From: Laccaria trichodermophora
Lineage: Eukaryota; Basidiomycota; Agaricomycetes; Agaricales; Hydnangiaceae
Direction: 5' to 3'
DNA length: 64,000 nt
NCBI GenBank assembly: GCA_018417955.1
Contig: JACTVC010000035.1
Span: 186,001 to 250,000 of the forward strand
Below are positions 11,868-22,598 of this stretch, one piece after another. The notes below the pieces were generated by a model that was not told where the DNA came from, searched no databases, and was given only the letters and a program-made list of their open reading frames with translations. Position 1 is the first letter of the stretch. Each line of letters opens with the position of its first letter. Both the position numbers and the translations under genes were made by a program.

Positions 11868-12641
11868 ATGCAAAAGAAAATCTGTGGAAGCCTCCTCAGT
11901 GCAACAGGGTCTATTCAGAAGCGCTTTTCAACGTCAGTGGTCAGCCCTGTGCGAGAACACAATCCCTCAATACTCAAACACATTTCCCTTAGGCTACTCA
12001 AAGTACAAGCTGCCACTAACTCTGGCAGGCGACCCGAACTCTCGCGCAACGCCTCTTCGAGTGGAACAGGGCCACCTCTCTCTTCCCAGCAGGAGAGGAA
12101 CTTCAGCCAAACAGGACGCCTCCAGCGACCTTTCTCCACTCTCCCCCCCCGCACCACGCCACCCTCCCAAAAGGATATTCGGAAATCCATCTCACATCCG
12201 AAAAAAACCGCCAAGCAGGATGACTTCTACACAAGTCAGGAAATCAAATTACAGATATCATCAGGTCTACACCCGGAGCCAAATGAAGCCCTCTTCTGGT
12301 CGGGGTTCATCCCTGAAACCTCCCTTTCAACCCAGACAATCGCCCGCATCTATTGTAAGAAGAAACGTGGAACATCGACAAATGCGATGTTACTAAACGC
12401 CATTGGCGTGAACCTATTTTCAACTAAGAAGACTCGCGTTTCCAAACTTTGGCTATATTCATCAATGCTACTCTCGTATAGGGCTTCGGGTGAGGTTGAC
12501 GTCATCCTCGGGTCGAGACGTGACAAAGACAGGCGAAGTGTCTATCACTCTATGGAGCGCAAAATTCTTCTAGAAAACAAAAGGGTCACAAGAATTACAG
12601 AGATAGATGTTGAGACCGGGCGAATCAAAGTTATCAAGTGA
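11868..12641 (+). CDS. Hypothetical protein, possible toxin-like C-terminal domain
   Basis: Open frame of 257 codons without introns, starting at ATG 11868. The first ~110 residues are Ser/Arg/Pro-rich and begin with a basic, mitochondrial-signal-like segment (MQKKICGSLLSATGSIQKRF). The C-terminal half looks folded: EALFWSGFIPETS, then SYRASGEVDVILGSRR, SVYHSMERKILLENK and VTRITEIDVETGRIKVI. The order W-S-G, A-S-G-x-V-x-V-x-L-G, then a short E-x-x-x-L and I-x-x-I-D-x-x-T-G recalls small fungal proteins and bacterial polymorphic-toxin C-terminal domains that I know only as a pattern, so the assignment is tentative. It could also be a decayed gene, since the N-terminal half has overlapping open frames. 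Confidence 0.4.
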   Translation: MQKKICGSLLSATGSIQKRFSTSVVSPVREHNPSILKHISLRLLKVQAATNSGRRPELSRNASSSGTGPPLSSQQERNFSQTGRLQRPFSTLPPRTTPPSQKDIRKSISHPKKTAKQDDFYTSQEIKLQISSGLHPEPNEALFWSGFIPETSLSTQTIARIYCKKKRGTSTNAMLLNAIGVNLFSTKKTRVSKLWLYSSMLLSYRASGEVDVILGSRRDKDRRSVYHSMERKILLENKRVTRITEIDVETGRIKVIK

Positions 12642-13445
12642 GTCTTGATTATCTTACTCTTTATGCACAATTGACGCAACCAAGGGAGGGAGGTGTTGCC
12701 AAAGACGACACCTATTGGGACATAGATGGATTTGTCGTTGACTCAGGTCTCTAATTTTAAGGATGTCGACACCGTCTTTCCCCTTTCAACCTCATACGAT
12801 GACCACCCTGAACCACGATACAACCCTCGTAGAAGTGTGCCTTGGAGCTTCTTGAGCAGTCCACGTCGTTGTCTGCCTTCCTACCATCATTATCATCGTT
12901 TCTGCCGTCATAACAACTCTAGAAACCGTCCTCTATACTTATTGCTACCTTACTACGATAACTCGTCCAACAAGATATGGTACCCCTGTGACCCTTCCAC
13001 CACATCCTCTACCTCGAATCGCTCAGAACATCTTGCGCATATTTCCCCTTTTGACTCCGATACAATCACCATTATACATCCTGTACCCTTTCATAGTGAC
13101 ATCTCAATTCACCAATCGGACTAATCATGATCTGAGCACATACATAACCGTATTTGGTTGGACTTTTGGCTTCCCCAGGTCTTGCACCAGCAATTTTGAT
13201 CCTTGGCAACAGTGACAAGGGTGCGCTCTCGAGTACAGTTGACGAAAGCGGCAAAGCAGAAATGAACGAATTGGTGCTTCAGAAATCGGTGGAATCGGTC
13301 TTACATACGTCGGTCGTCCCGTCCAATGTCTCATTTTAGAAAATGGCGAGCCGGACGTCTCGGATTTCTCCGGCTGTAGCTTGCCTGTGAACTTCACCCT
13401 TCTCCTTTTACAACAAATTGCTTGTTGACCTGCGCGAACAGCAGT
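12642..13445 (+). other. Coding-like debris with a hydrophobic segment, no gene assigned
   Basis: Several broken plus-strand frames occur. One reads a hydrophobic stretch around 12880-12970 (PTIIIIVSAVITTLETVLYT) followed by hydrophilic sequence, and another contains LTYVGRPVQCLILENGEPD near 13300-13360. They cannot be joined into one open frame with ordinary introns. This may be a degraded membrane-protein gene; no family recognised. Confidence 0.25.
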
Positions 13446-14138
13446 ATGTTCTCCATCCTCCGTGCTACATTGCGTGCATTTCCTGCTCGTGGACAAGTAA
13501 GCTTTTCATTTTGAGAGACAGACAGCTCATTAATGGACTTTTCTTTTTGAAAAAAAAAAAAGTCTTTTTCAACTTCATCGGCCCGCAAAGCTGATCTTTC
13601 AAAACTTGTTCTTATTGGCAACCTCGTCCGAGAGCCAGATCTTCGTGTGACTAAGACCGGGAAAGAATACTTGATGTTTGTAGTTCATCAACTTACATAA
13701 CTCGCAGAGACCAGTCTTTTACTCTCTTTATCCAGGTACACTGTCGCAACTCAAAACTACCCTGCCCCACCCCTCAACGCCAACGGAGGTACGAAAGATT
13801 TTTAATGGTCTTGAGACTACTATATGCCCACTTTCAGAACGCGCCCCCTCAACTGCAACCTTTCACAATATCTTATCTTTTCAAAACAATGCAAATAAAT
13901 ATCTCCGGACACTCCAGAAAGGCTACAAAGTATATGTAGAAGCGTCCTTCAAGCTACGTGAACCTGAAGCTGGTGCAGACGCCAGTACGCCCCAAGGCCA
14001 GCACCAAATATTCTTGAGACATGGTAAGTTCTCACCCTCATGTCAGCCCATCCCTCTCATTTGATTTGAGCAGAATCTATCAGAGTATTGGCATACCCCC
14101 AGCAATGGAAAACCGTTGATGAGCCCAACAACGAGTAA
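13446..14138 (+). CDS. RIM1: Mitochondrial single-stranded DNA-binding protein RIM1, copy A
   Basis: OB-fold ssDNA-binding protein needed for mitochondrial DNA replication. Exons 13446-13496, 13563-13675, 13736-13788, 13838-14023 and 14074-14138 give one open frame of about 155 codons. The first exon is an Arg/Ala-rich mitochondrial presequence (MFSILRATLRAFPARG). The OB-fold reads KLVLIGNLVREPDLRVTKTG, then YTVATQNYPAP, ATFHNILSFQNNANKYLRTL and KGYKVYVEASFKLREPE; the C-terminal strand is QIFLRHESIRVLAYP. Bacterial-type SSB signatures are clear (GNLVRDPE-like start, FHNI...LRTLQKG). A closely similar complete copy with the same five-exon layout is at 27093-27768. No lesion. Confidence 0.9.
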
Positions 14139-14780
14139 TGTGTAAGTCTTACATAGATCGTTTACCCCACGTAAACATTACCTCTGTTCAATGCAATCCT
14201 CTTCCATTTATGCTAATCTTCATGCTCATAACGTTCTTCAAACGGCAATTCTTCCTGTTGATTAGAGCCACTTGCGGCTGGGTCAGGAAGCCAATCCTTT
14301 TCATGTACATTGTTAGCCTTCGTGCCGACCGAAGTGACAAAGGCTCATACCGTGCTTACACGTTGAGGAGCTACAGGTAATGTTGGCACAGGTATGTTGC
14401 TCGGCTATTTCTGTGCTGCTTGTTCAGATAATCTCGAATCGTTGTGATTATCAACTAAATTGCCTCTCCTGTTACTTGATATTCACAAAACGACCAAGAG
14501 CGCACGCACATTGTGATCTTCTTGTGAGGCTCCAGAGTAACAGGCTGCAATGGCGATTGGGCAAGAGGATGCACTCTAACGTCGACCGTGAGCATGAAAG
14601 CACTCCACAATCGATTTTGGCAATTCCTACTTCCAACCAAATCGGAAAGGCTGTAATAGCTGGTCAGTATCACGTCTGAGTTTCAGAAGAACTAATAAAT
14701 AATCACCACCACCATTGACGCGAAATTCCCCCTGGATTCCCATTTGCTTTGGAGTTTTTCCCATTGCACTCATGCTTTTT
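14139..14780. other. RIM1 3' flank shared with copy B, then unassigned sequence
   Basis: About 14145-14360 is clearly homologous to 27775-27990, so the duplicated block continues past the RIM1 stop. The minus strand of this flank encodes a short conserved-looking tail in copy B (see 27843-28040) but has TGA where copy B has CAA here. 14360-14780 shows no supported feature. Confidence 0.6.
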
Positions 14781-15716
14781 TCGACGTAGAAGCTGGAGTG
14801 GCCAGTGTGCCATACAACATTGATCATCCCCTCCAGCCTGCTGGCATGATGCTCTCGAAGACTTAATTGCACAGGCAGGCTATCGTGGACACACAGCTCC
14901 TACAGAAGCTGAAGTAGATTTGGTATGGAATTACATTGTTTTTCGACGTTGCTTACCCAAAATGTCGTAGATCAAAACTCGGTTGCACCAGCTCCGTGGG
15001 CAGGTTCGAGAAAAGGTTCGTGCAGCTGTTGTACGTGCGTACAGATTTCGCCAGGAAGGGATGTCGAATCGATCAACTATAACCGCAAGCTGCATAAAAA
15101 GCTCATATCCCGGAGTGCGTTTGCATATGCTGTAAGTGTCTCTGTAACTTTATAAACCTGACTAATTACTTCACTTTCTTAGAATCCTGATGATCACAAT
15201 GAACATGGATCACTCTTCTGCAACAAAATCTTTCGAGAGATCATCTGCGCCGTCTGGTATGGGGACAAGCTACAGTCTGAAGCCATCCTCCTTGCTCAGT
15301 ACTTTGCAGATCATATGTCATTGGAAACCATCGCATTTGTCGCAACTGCAGTGAGTTACTTCTTTGGTTTCCGTGGCGCTATTGTTGAACTAGCCTATTG
15401 AACATCGAAGTTGCATTAAACGAGTGGAAGACCGGTGTTCTCGTTCACCTCGTATTTGATGCAAAAATTTACCAGTCTATCTTCACCCGGCACCTCCAGG
15501 ACCTTCGTGGCTGGCTGGATTACACTACAACTCGTGGTATGCTATTGACAAAAAGCCTTCAGTTTGACCTATGCACAAAGGCTCGGTTCGTCATGTTATC
15601 TACTTGATCTGTCAGACATACTAACGTCAACTGTAAGGGAATATGCTGGTGCAATGAATCGGGACGAGGCTGAGGAAGCGCGCCTTTCTTTTGCTGATTT
15701 CGAAGGTGATGAATGA
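14780..15716 (+). CDS. DUF6532-domain protein, model incomplete
   Basis: DUF6532 proteins are widespread in Agaricomycetes and their function is unknown. Recognisable pieces: LIAQAGYRGHTAPTEAEVDL before a splice at 14922/14971, TRLHQLRGQVREKVRAAVVR and AYRFRQEG (14971-15114), a second exon after a GTGCGT-donor intron (15115-15182) with NPDDHNEHGSLFCNKIFREI, AVWYGDKLQSEAILLAQYFA and LETIAFVATA, then LNIEVALNEWKTGVLVHLVF, FDAKIYQSIFTRHLQDLRGW. The order matches the family (H-P followed by N-K-x-F then F-N-P and T-x-I-x-x-x-L-x-E-W). The junctions near 15351/15393 and 15535/15638 do not keep phase with ordinary sites, so the gene may carry small indels. The 5' end is not defined. Terminates at 15716 if the last frame is right. 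Confidence 0.6.
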
Positions 15717-16024
15717 AGACCATACCTATCTCAAGCCTCAAACACCCTTCCACCTCCTCTGGTTACTCCCCACGATGTCACCACTCATTCATTACTTTCA
15801 TTAAATCTCCCTCTTGACGTTCTTTCCACTGCTCACAGTCATTACCTTCACCAACATTCATAACCCCTTACATTCACTACTTAATATTTGCAAATCTTAT
15901 GCTTAATATCTTGCCAGTCATCTTTATTTATTGTGCTCAATGTCGTACAGTGATACCCCCAAATACTACAATTGTTAAGATTCGGACTACCTCAGGATCG
16001 AACGGGCGTTTTCCAGAAAGCCCA
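15717..16024. other. Intergenic, pyrimidine-rich; no gene seen
   Basis: Between the DUF6532 gene and the PSMD9-like start. CT-rich tracts suitable for a fungal promoter of the downstream gene are present (about 15750-15880); nothing else could be identified. Confidence 0.4.
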
Positions 16025-16788
16025 ATGGAACAAGCTTGTGCCCTTATCGCCCAGAAAGATGGTATCGAAAGGCAGATCGAAACCCACCTCTCAATACTCA
16101 AAGCCAACAATGCTACAGTGAACACCCCCCTCGTCGATCCTGAGGGCTTTCCACGCGCAGACATCGATATCTACACTGTTCGAAACACGAGAGTGCGGAT
16201 TATTGAACTGAGAAATGATTAGGATGCTGTGATGAAAGCCATTTCGAAGGCCCTCGAAGGGATATTTGACCCTGCTCTGGTAGTGACGCAATCTACGACC
16301 AAAGCCGCTGCAATCCAGGACGTTGCCCCCCTGCCATTCGCGAGGGTCGACGGTGTTGCTCCGAGGAGCCCCGCTGCTGAAGCTGTACGTATACCATCGG
16401 CCTCACAGTAATCTGAACCTACATGAGACTTTCAACAATTCAGGGACTTCAACGGGGCGATTTGATAGTGAAATTCGGCCAACTGAGCAAACAATCATTT
16501 CCAAGCAGCTCCATGCAACTGCTAGCAGACTTCATCGCGGCAAGCGAAAACGTACGTCCCACCAACGTCCCACCTCCATGTACGCGTCAATTTTTTTTAA
16601 ACTGGAAAACAGTGTCATATTGCGATTTGTGCGCTTCGTGGTGAGCAGACGAAGCTTCTGACACTAACGCCTAGAAATGGGTGGGGAGGCCGAGGAATGC
16701 TAGGGTGAGTCAATAGATCAATCGGCCGTGTTGTCCCTCACAGCCTTTATATTCAAGGTGTTTTATCGTTCCGTATTCTCCACCATGA
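16025..16788 (+). pseudogene. 26S proteasome assembly chaperone PSMD9/Nas2 with an in-frame stop
   Basis: Nas2/p27 chaperones assembly of the proteasome base by binding the Rpt5 C-terminus through its PDZ domain. Exons 16025-16384, 16444-16551, 16613-16704 and 16758-16788 restore the family order: N-terminal coil (MEQACALIAQKDGIERQIET, LVDPEGFPRADIDIYTVRNT, RVRIIELRND), then linker, then PDZ (PFARVDGVAPRSPAAEA, GLQRGDLIVKFGQ, HIAICALRGEQTKLLTLTPR) and the ending GWGGRGMLGCFIVPYSPP. All splices keep phase. The frame is interrupted by TAG at 16220-16222, directly after RIIELRND; the same frame continues DAVMKAISKALEGIFDP, typical of the family. An intron covering the stop would delete the conserved coil, so it is a genuine nonsense codon (CAG to TAG is one step). 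Translation could restart only downstream at a Met, giving the PDZ half. Interestingly RPT5, its partner, lies intact at 50.4 kb. Confidence 0.82.
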
Positions 16789-16856
16789 TCTCTGATGTGA
16801 CCAAGATAAACCAGCAATGTACGATTAGTTTCATTTGAGAAGAGTGTCACAGGTAG

Positions 16857-17200
16857 ATGATACTACATGCCAAGGCTGTATTGACTGGGATGGGTATGTG
16901 AACTACCCAACTTTCACTGTATTGGTTCTAATTTCGATGTAACAGGGAGATCGTTGGCGTATACCCGTGTAGACTTTACAAACCCTGCAGGAGAATTGGT
17001 GGCGTATGGATGTGAGCCTATGCTCTTTCTCCCCTCATGATTTTTAGTTTAACACCCTCACAGACCACACAAAATACGTCGGAAAGTCCTCATCTCATGG
17101 TGTGAGTTCGTTTTACTATCCCCTGTCCCGATTCTCATGTGATCAGAACAATCTCAAATTCTCCCAAGACGGAGAGACCGTACTTGAGGGTGTCGAGTAA
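16857..17200 (+). pseudogene. Hotdog-fold acyl-CoA thioesterase (ACOT13-like), 5'-truncated
   Basis: Exons 16857-16893, 16946-17011, 17064-17101 and 17147-17200 read LHAKAVLTGMG, RSLAYTRVDFTNPAGELVAY, HTKYVGKSSSHG and NNLKFSQDGETVLEGVE. This is the C-terminal third of the PaaI/ACOT13 type thioesterase, which hydrolyses acyl-CoA. The N-terminal two thirds, including the active-site helix with its conserved Asn/Gly and Asp, cannot be found; only 68 bases separate the first exon from the PSMD9 stop. All remaining splices are in phase, so the loss appears to be a deletion rather than slow decay. Confidence 0.75.
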
Positions 17201-18531
17201 TCCTATGTGCTCGAATTGTCATTTTCTTAGTGTGATTGGCTTGTGTAGACCACGCCTCGTTTTATAATATGCGAATCTTCCGGCTTGGTGTTCCGTCCTC
17301 CTTCTCCCTCCTCCGCTCCCTTGGAAAACATTCAACCTTCCCCTCTTGCTCTCTTCCCCTTCCTATAATGTTTCTTGGGGTATGACTTTGGGCGAGTTCT
17401 GCGTCAATGGCGTTTCGTCGGCAGTGATAATTTAGTCCTTGAGTGGTTTCGCAATCCAAATGCTGTGGTAATTTGCCGATCAAGACCGAATTACCGATAC
17501 TTATGGTGCCGGTCACCTATAGGCCGCTACTTTTGTACAACGGAAATAACTCCCCCAAAATTAGGTATTTTTCTTGTCCCTTTAACCAAACGCTTTCTTT
17601 ACGCAATAGGAAGAAATTTGTTAAAGGGATAAGGGATCTGATGAAAACTGGGCGAGTTATTAATATTGAGGATTTGCCCAATTTGGCCACCATCCTTAAA
17701 AGGAAATTAAGGGTCCTAATCTAATCTACAGTCATCCACCCACTAATGATACACTGAAATTGAGAAATTAGCTTCAACAAATGTGAGCACAATCTTTCAC
17801 AACAAAAACTACATGAAAATCTTCAATAAATGCCCTTCTATAAGTGTACCAGATTTCAGAATGTTTGAACAGCATTTGATGAAGAAAAACCAAAAATAAG
17901 GGTGTATCATTGAGGGGTGTGACTAAATTTTGGCCATTCCCAAAACAGCCCATATTGAAAACTCCACAGCATCGTCAATGCTGCCTCAAATGTCTCCAAA
18001 TTTTGTACAGCAGTAGATATGAGCTTATATTACTTGTTGCAATTTGTTTTGTAAAATTTGGTGTGGTATTGAGTGACATATGAGCTAGTCAAAAGTGTAT
18101 CAAATGGGGGTGGTGTATCATTAGGGGGTGGATGACTGTAATCATAATTTAAAAATCAAATTGGGGTGCTGGAGTCTCGAGAAAATGTCTGTGGGAGATG
18201 TAAGTATTTCAACTATTTGTGAGAGCTGAAGTCCTTGACCACAACAACGAGGTGCTTCTCGTGATTTGATCTGCCCGAACGGACCCATATTGCAGCACTC
18301 AGGTGTTTTCTTCTCATTTTGGAACCACGAGACATGGAAAAGTGGGGTTAAACAATTTCTTGGAGAGTACTTTTGGATAATAGATGTTGGAAATTTGTCT
18401 CTTCATCAAGCTACTAAGGTTACGGTCTTTTTTTTTCGCCACAGATTTGGCCACTGCACAGCCACTATCCCAAAGTAGCGGCCTCATAGTTAGAGCGGAT
18501 AATTCCTGGTAATTCCAAACCACCACGCAAC
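17201..18531. other. Intergenic region containing a MITE
   Basis: Outside the MITE at 17729-18138 no gene is supported. Short frames at 17375-17724 have no protein character. The last ~300 bases precede the ALG6 start. Confidence 0.5.
17729..18138. mobile_element. Tc1/mariner-type MITE, about 410 bp, with 26-bp inverted repeats and TA target duplication
   Basis: Left end begins CAGTCATCCACCCACTAATG and continues ATACAC; the right end, read in reverse complement, is identical except for one base (A to C at position 14). Both ends are flanked by TA (17727-17728 and 18139-18140), and CAGT is the usual start of Tc1/mariner elements. There is no transposase frame inside, so this is a non-autonomous miniature element. 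Sub-terminal copies of the GTATCATT motif also occur inside near 17905. Confidence 0.8.
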
Positions 18532-21114
18532 ATGGACGAGTTGTCCGCCCTTCCTCCCGACACCCCGTGGAAACGAGCACCGCGTATTCGTACGTCTTCT
18601 CTGATGAGCTCCCAGCGCGCCATCGCGAACCTTAGCCCAATCACAACACGGCACACCGCATCACCAGAAACTCCCGGGCCAGGGCTGACTCCTTCGTATG
18701 TTTTTTCATGGTGTTTCTACGCTAATCAAATCTAATCATTTCGTAAAGCACACATCCAGACCACCTCAACATACTCGCGCCCACTCCCCGACGACACCTC
18801 CTGGAAAGCTCAGCGAGCAAACACTGGCTACATACCCCGCCCCTATCTCCCGTGTCGTCTCGAGGCGTGTCGCCTCAGCACACTTTTGGATCTTCTTCCT
18901 TGCAATCGCACGCGCGATTGCTGACGCACCATCGGAGTTTCAGTGCACTGTTGCAGCAGGAACAAGATAATGTCGCTTCGTCTCCTGGCGGACGTCCTGG
19001 GAGTGCCCGTTTGATTGGGAAGACGCTGGAACCTGAAGAGACGGCGATGGGTAGGAGGTGGATACGGTGGATGCATAAGAGGGGGATGAAGGAGTTGGTA
19101 GCTCCAGGTGTGATAGCGGTGTCCGTGTTGGTGAGACTCGTAATGGGCCTCGTGTCGTATTCTGGTTAGTTCGTTTCTAAGATTCCTCTTTTATTCTCAA
19201 ATTAAAAGGTTTTATTTAGGATGGAATACTCCACCCATGTTCGGGGACTACGAGGCACAGCGGCATTGGATGGAGATAACTCTTCATCTTCCAATACGAC
19301 AATGGTACACATATGATCTCCAGTATTGGGGTCTTGACTACCCTCCGCTGACAGCCTACATGTCATGGCTGTGTGGATTAATGTCGGTCATTCATCCCTC
19401 TTTTGACGATGTTAATTGGCTGTTGTAAGTGCCCAATGGATTGAACCTCAATGGGTGGCCCTCGACCAGTCACGGGGTATCGAGACGCCAGCAAGCAAGT
19501 TATTCATGCGCCTGACCGTTGTCATACTCGAGCTCCTTGTGTATATCCCAGCACTGGTCATGTTCGCGCGAGTTTGGCAAGGCAGTCGATCTAAACGAAC
19601 CCAGGTTGGTCATAAGGCCACAACGCTCCTCAACCGCAAACTAATTCGTTCACCTCTAGGCACTAGCACTGTTGACAATACTATTTCAACCTGCCCTACT
19701 TTTGATCGATCACGGTCATTTCCAGTACAACTCCGTCATGCTTGGTGTGTTTGATCATCTGGGTGCAGTTTGATCTAACCTGCCTCTAGGCCTAACATTG
19801 TTTGCGATGAACTTCTTTGCCACGGGTCAGGATCTTCTGGGTGCCTTCTGTTTTGTGCTCAGTCTTGGGTTCAAACAGATGGCTCTCTATTACGCCCCAG
19901 CTATCGGCTCATACTTCCTTGCCAAATGCTTATACCTCGGCCCAACTGCAGGGTGAGTTTAGTCAAACTGTTTACAGTTGGTGTTTGCTAGATATCACTT
20001 TAGCGGAAAACTTTTTGTTCGTCTGGCGGTGGTTACATCCCTCTCATTCATACTACTATTCCTTCCATTTCTCCCCCCCTTTTCGCCTCTCTCGACTGTC
20101 CTCCATCCAATCTCCCGAATATTTCCATTCTCGCGTGGTTTGTTTGAGGATAAGGTGGCCAACTTCTGGTGTGCGTCGAATGTGGTTTTCAGATGGAAGC
20201 ATTGGGCATCTACAAATTTCTTGCTCAAACTATCGACTTTGTTGACGGCGCTTGGCTTTTTCCCAAGTGTTGTAGTGCTGCTTCGAGCTGGGATCAAGTT
20301 ATACATGGCTTCAATTGACGACTCAGTACAAAGGAAAGAAAAGCAGTCCCATACACCATTCCTCCCGTTATTGCCATACGCGCTGCTTACATCCTCGCTG
20401 TCGTTCTTCTTGTTCTCATTCCAAGTGCACGAGAAGTCGATACTACTGGCGCTCATGCCTGTCACACTCCTTTTATCAGGAGCGCCGGTTGATTCACCGG
20501 TGTACTCCTGGGGCGTTTTGGTCAACAATGTGGCCGTCTTGAGGTGTGTGTTAAACCCTTCTCTCGCCCCTTATTATCTGACGTGACTTTTGAAGCATCT
20601 GGCCACTTTTGAAGAGGGATGGTTTAGCCGTGCAATACATTGCGACATTGCTGCTGTGGAATAGGATTATTGGGTACAATCCCGTAAGATTACCACCGAA
20701 ATCATTTATCCAGTTCATCTCCATGGTAAGTTTTATGTCCCTCAAAAATATTTTTTGGTGTCTTAATCATTTTAGGGTGCTTATGCTGCTGCGATCGCTT
20801 TACATGTGCTAGAATGGGTCATAACGCCCCCAGCACGATACCCAGACCTGTTCCCGGTTCTGAACGTACTGATCAGCACCCCTGTTTTTGTTGTTGCATG
20901 GTTGTGGAGCATTAAATGTGGAATTGAAGTTGGTTGGGCGCTAGGGGGTCTGGGAGGCGAACGAAAGAATGCATCGGATGAGAAGGTTACTGTGGTCAAA
21001 GGCAGCTACCGGCAGGTTGGAGGGCGAGCTGTCAGCCTTGGATACGCGCAGTCACGGCGTCGTGAAGCGGATAGAAGCCGAGCCTCCAGTGTTGTAGCTG
21101 ACGCCGTTTCGTAA
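18532..21114 (+). CDS. ALG6: Dolichyl-P-Glc:Man9GlcNAc2-PP-dolichol alpha-1,3-glucosyltransferase ALG6
   Basis: Multi-pass ER membrane enzyme that adds the first glucose to the lipid-linked N-glycan precursor. Exons 18532-18695, 18749-19164, 19220-19382, 19430-19604, 19660-19744, 19790-19952, 19992-20543, 20596-20725 and 20776-21114 form one open frame. Family motifs: [39 protein letters not shown] (the catalytic luminal loop with D of GDYEAQR and DYPP), [43 protein letters not shown], [22 protein letters not shown] segment, and [16 protein letters not shown]. The N-terminal ~170 residues are a Ser/Pro/Arg-rich cytosolic extension, common in mushroom orthologs. The 19383 donor (GTCGGT) is the weakest junction. 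No stop or shift, although both flanking genes are damaged. Confidence 0.92.
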
Positions 21115-21249
21115 GCACCAGAGTTCGGCAAAAGGAAGAGGAGAAATGCTTTTATTTGTAGCCAATTTGTAGCACCTTATTTTAGACTTGTCTACCAGTA
21201 CTACAACTAGCAAACTACAAAGCAATATCCCATTCTTTTCGCCACTATC

Positions 21250-22598
21250 ATGTTCCCCGCTGCAGTTCGCCAAAGATCCGCTAGCTCTTTGCCATTCATT
21301 CTCACTCGTTCACTGGCCACGGAACATGTCTCGTCTCCGCTGCCTGACCTTCCCCTCGTGCCACCACAGAAATACCCACAAAAGACTACAAAACCTCGTC
21401 TCTACCCCCATCCACGGACTGCAGAATATAATCCAAATTCTACCCTTCCAAAGCTGCCTCCAAGGTTTGGTCGCAACCAGCTCTTGCCGGTCTCAAGTTC
21501 CACCCGAGCTCTGCTTGAGTCAATCGTAGACAGGTTCGACGCACCCATCCGTTACGCGTTTGCCTACGGTTCGGGCGTTTTTGAGCAGGATGGATACGCC
21601 GCGTAGTCGCCAGCTGAAGCACTTGTCGGTCCTGGCGCACCGATGCTTGACTTTATGTTTGCGGTGACGCATCCCGCACACTTCCATTCCATTAACATGC
21701 ATCAGAATCCAAGCCACTACCCGCTACACGCTCGGATGTTAGGTTCGTCTTATGTGTCGAAGATTGAAGAGTTGGGGCCGGGCGTGTGGTTCAATGCGTA
21801 TGTTCCCGTCAACGGAGTGGTATGTCCCATCAAGTTACGAGTTACCCCTCCCCCTGATCTTTCTCTCGCAGATGATCAAGTACGGTGTAACGACTATAGA
21901 TAATCTTTGCTCCGATTTATTCAATTGGCGGACACTTTATCTCGCTGGTCGCATGCACAAGCCCCTTCGGATCATCAAAGACGATGCTCGTGTGCGATTG
22001 ACACAACAAGTCAACCTCACTTCTGCTGTTCGTGCAGCCCTTCTCACGCTCCCTGAAGAGTTTTCCGAGGTGGAGCTTTTTGAACGTATAGCAGGGATCA
22101 GCTATACTGGTGACCCACGGATGATGTTACCTGCGGAGAATAGAGGGAAGGTGGGGAACATCGTGCGCAAGCAGAGTCCGCAGTACAAGGAGTTGTATCA
22201 TCGCCTGGTGGTGGGGCTGCCTGGCGTTCATTGGCCTGTTCATTTGACCACTATCAAGCAAGACAGCCCTCGTGCGCGCTCGGCTCATCTGAAGAAACTT
22301 CCATCGAATTTGTTGGCAGGCGTGAAGAACAGCTATGCTTCGGATCCAGAGCTTGAGGCGGATGAATCTGCGTATTGGGTGAAACTGGCAGGTGATGAGA
22401 GATTGCCGAGTGTTCTGTCAGCAGGTTTGCTTTACTATTTCTCAAGTCTAGATGCTGACAAGGAACTCTATAGAGATGGGCAAAATTGTCCGATACCCTG
22501 CGACGTTACAATCATTCAAGGGCATAGTGAGCGCCGGGCTAGGGAAAAGCCTACGATACAGTTCTGCGAAGATTGGAAAGTGGTGGAGTGGCTCATAA
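21250..22598 (+). pseudogene. TAM41: TAM41 mitochondrial CDP-diacylglycerol synthase with an in-frame stop
   Basis: TAM41 makes CDP-diacylglycerol from phosphatidic acid on the matrix side of the inner membrane for cardiolipin synthesis. Exons 21250-21819, 21872-22424 and 22474-22598. The N-terminus is Ser/Arg-rich (presequence-like). The nucleotidyltransferase core is clear: FDAPIRYAFAYGSGVFEQDG, then MLDFMFAVTHPAHFHSINMH (DxxF/AV motif), NPSHYP, IKYGVTTIDNLCSDLFNWRT, LYLAGRMHKP, and the end KIVRYPATLQSFKGIVSAGL. The frame is cut by TAG at 21604-21606 between the GSGVFEQDG and MLDF motifs; the frame is otherwise open on both sides and no intron fits. CAG to TAG (Gln in a variable loop) is the simplest change. 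The remaining sequence is well preserved, so the stop is recent, or the codon is a sequencing error. Confidence 0.82.
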
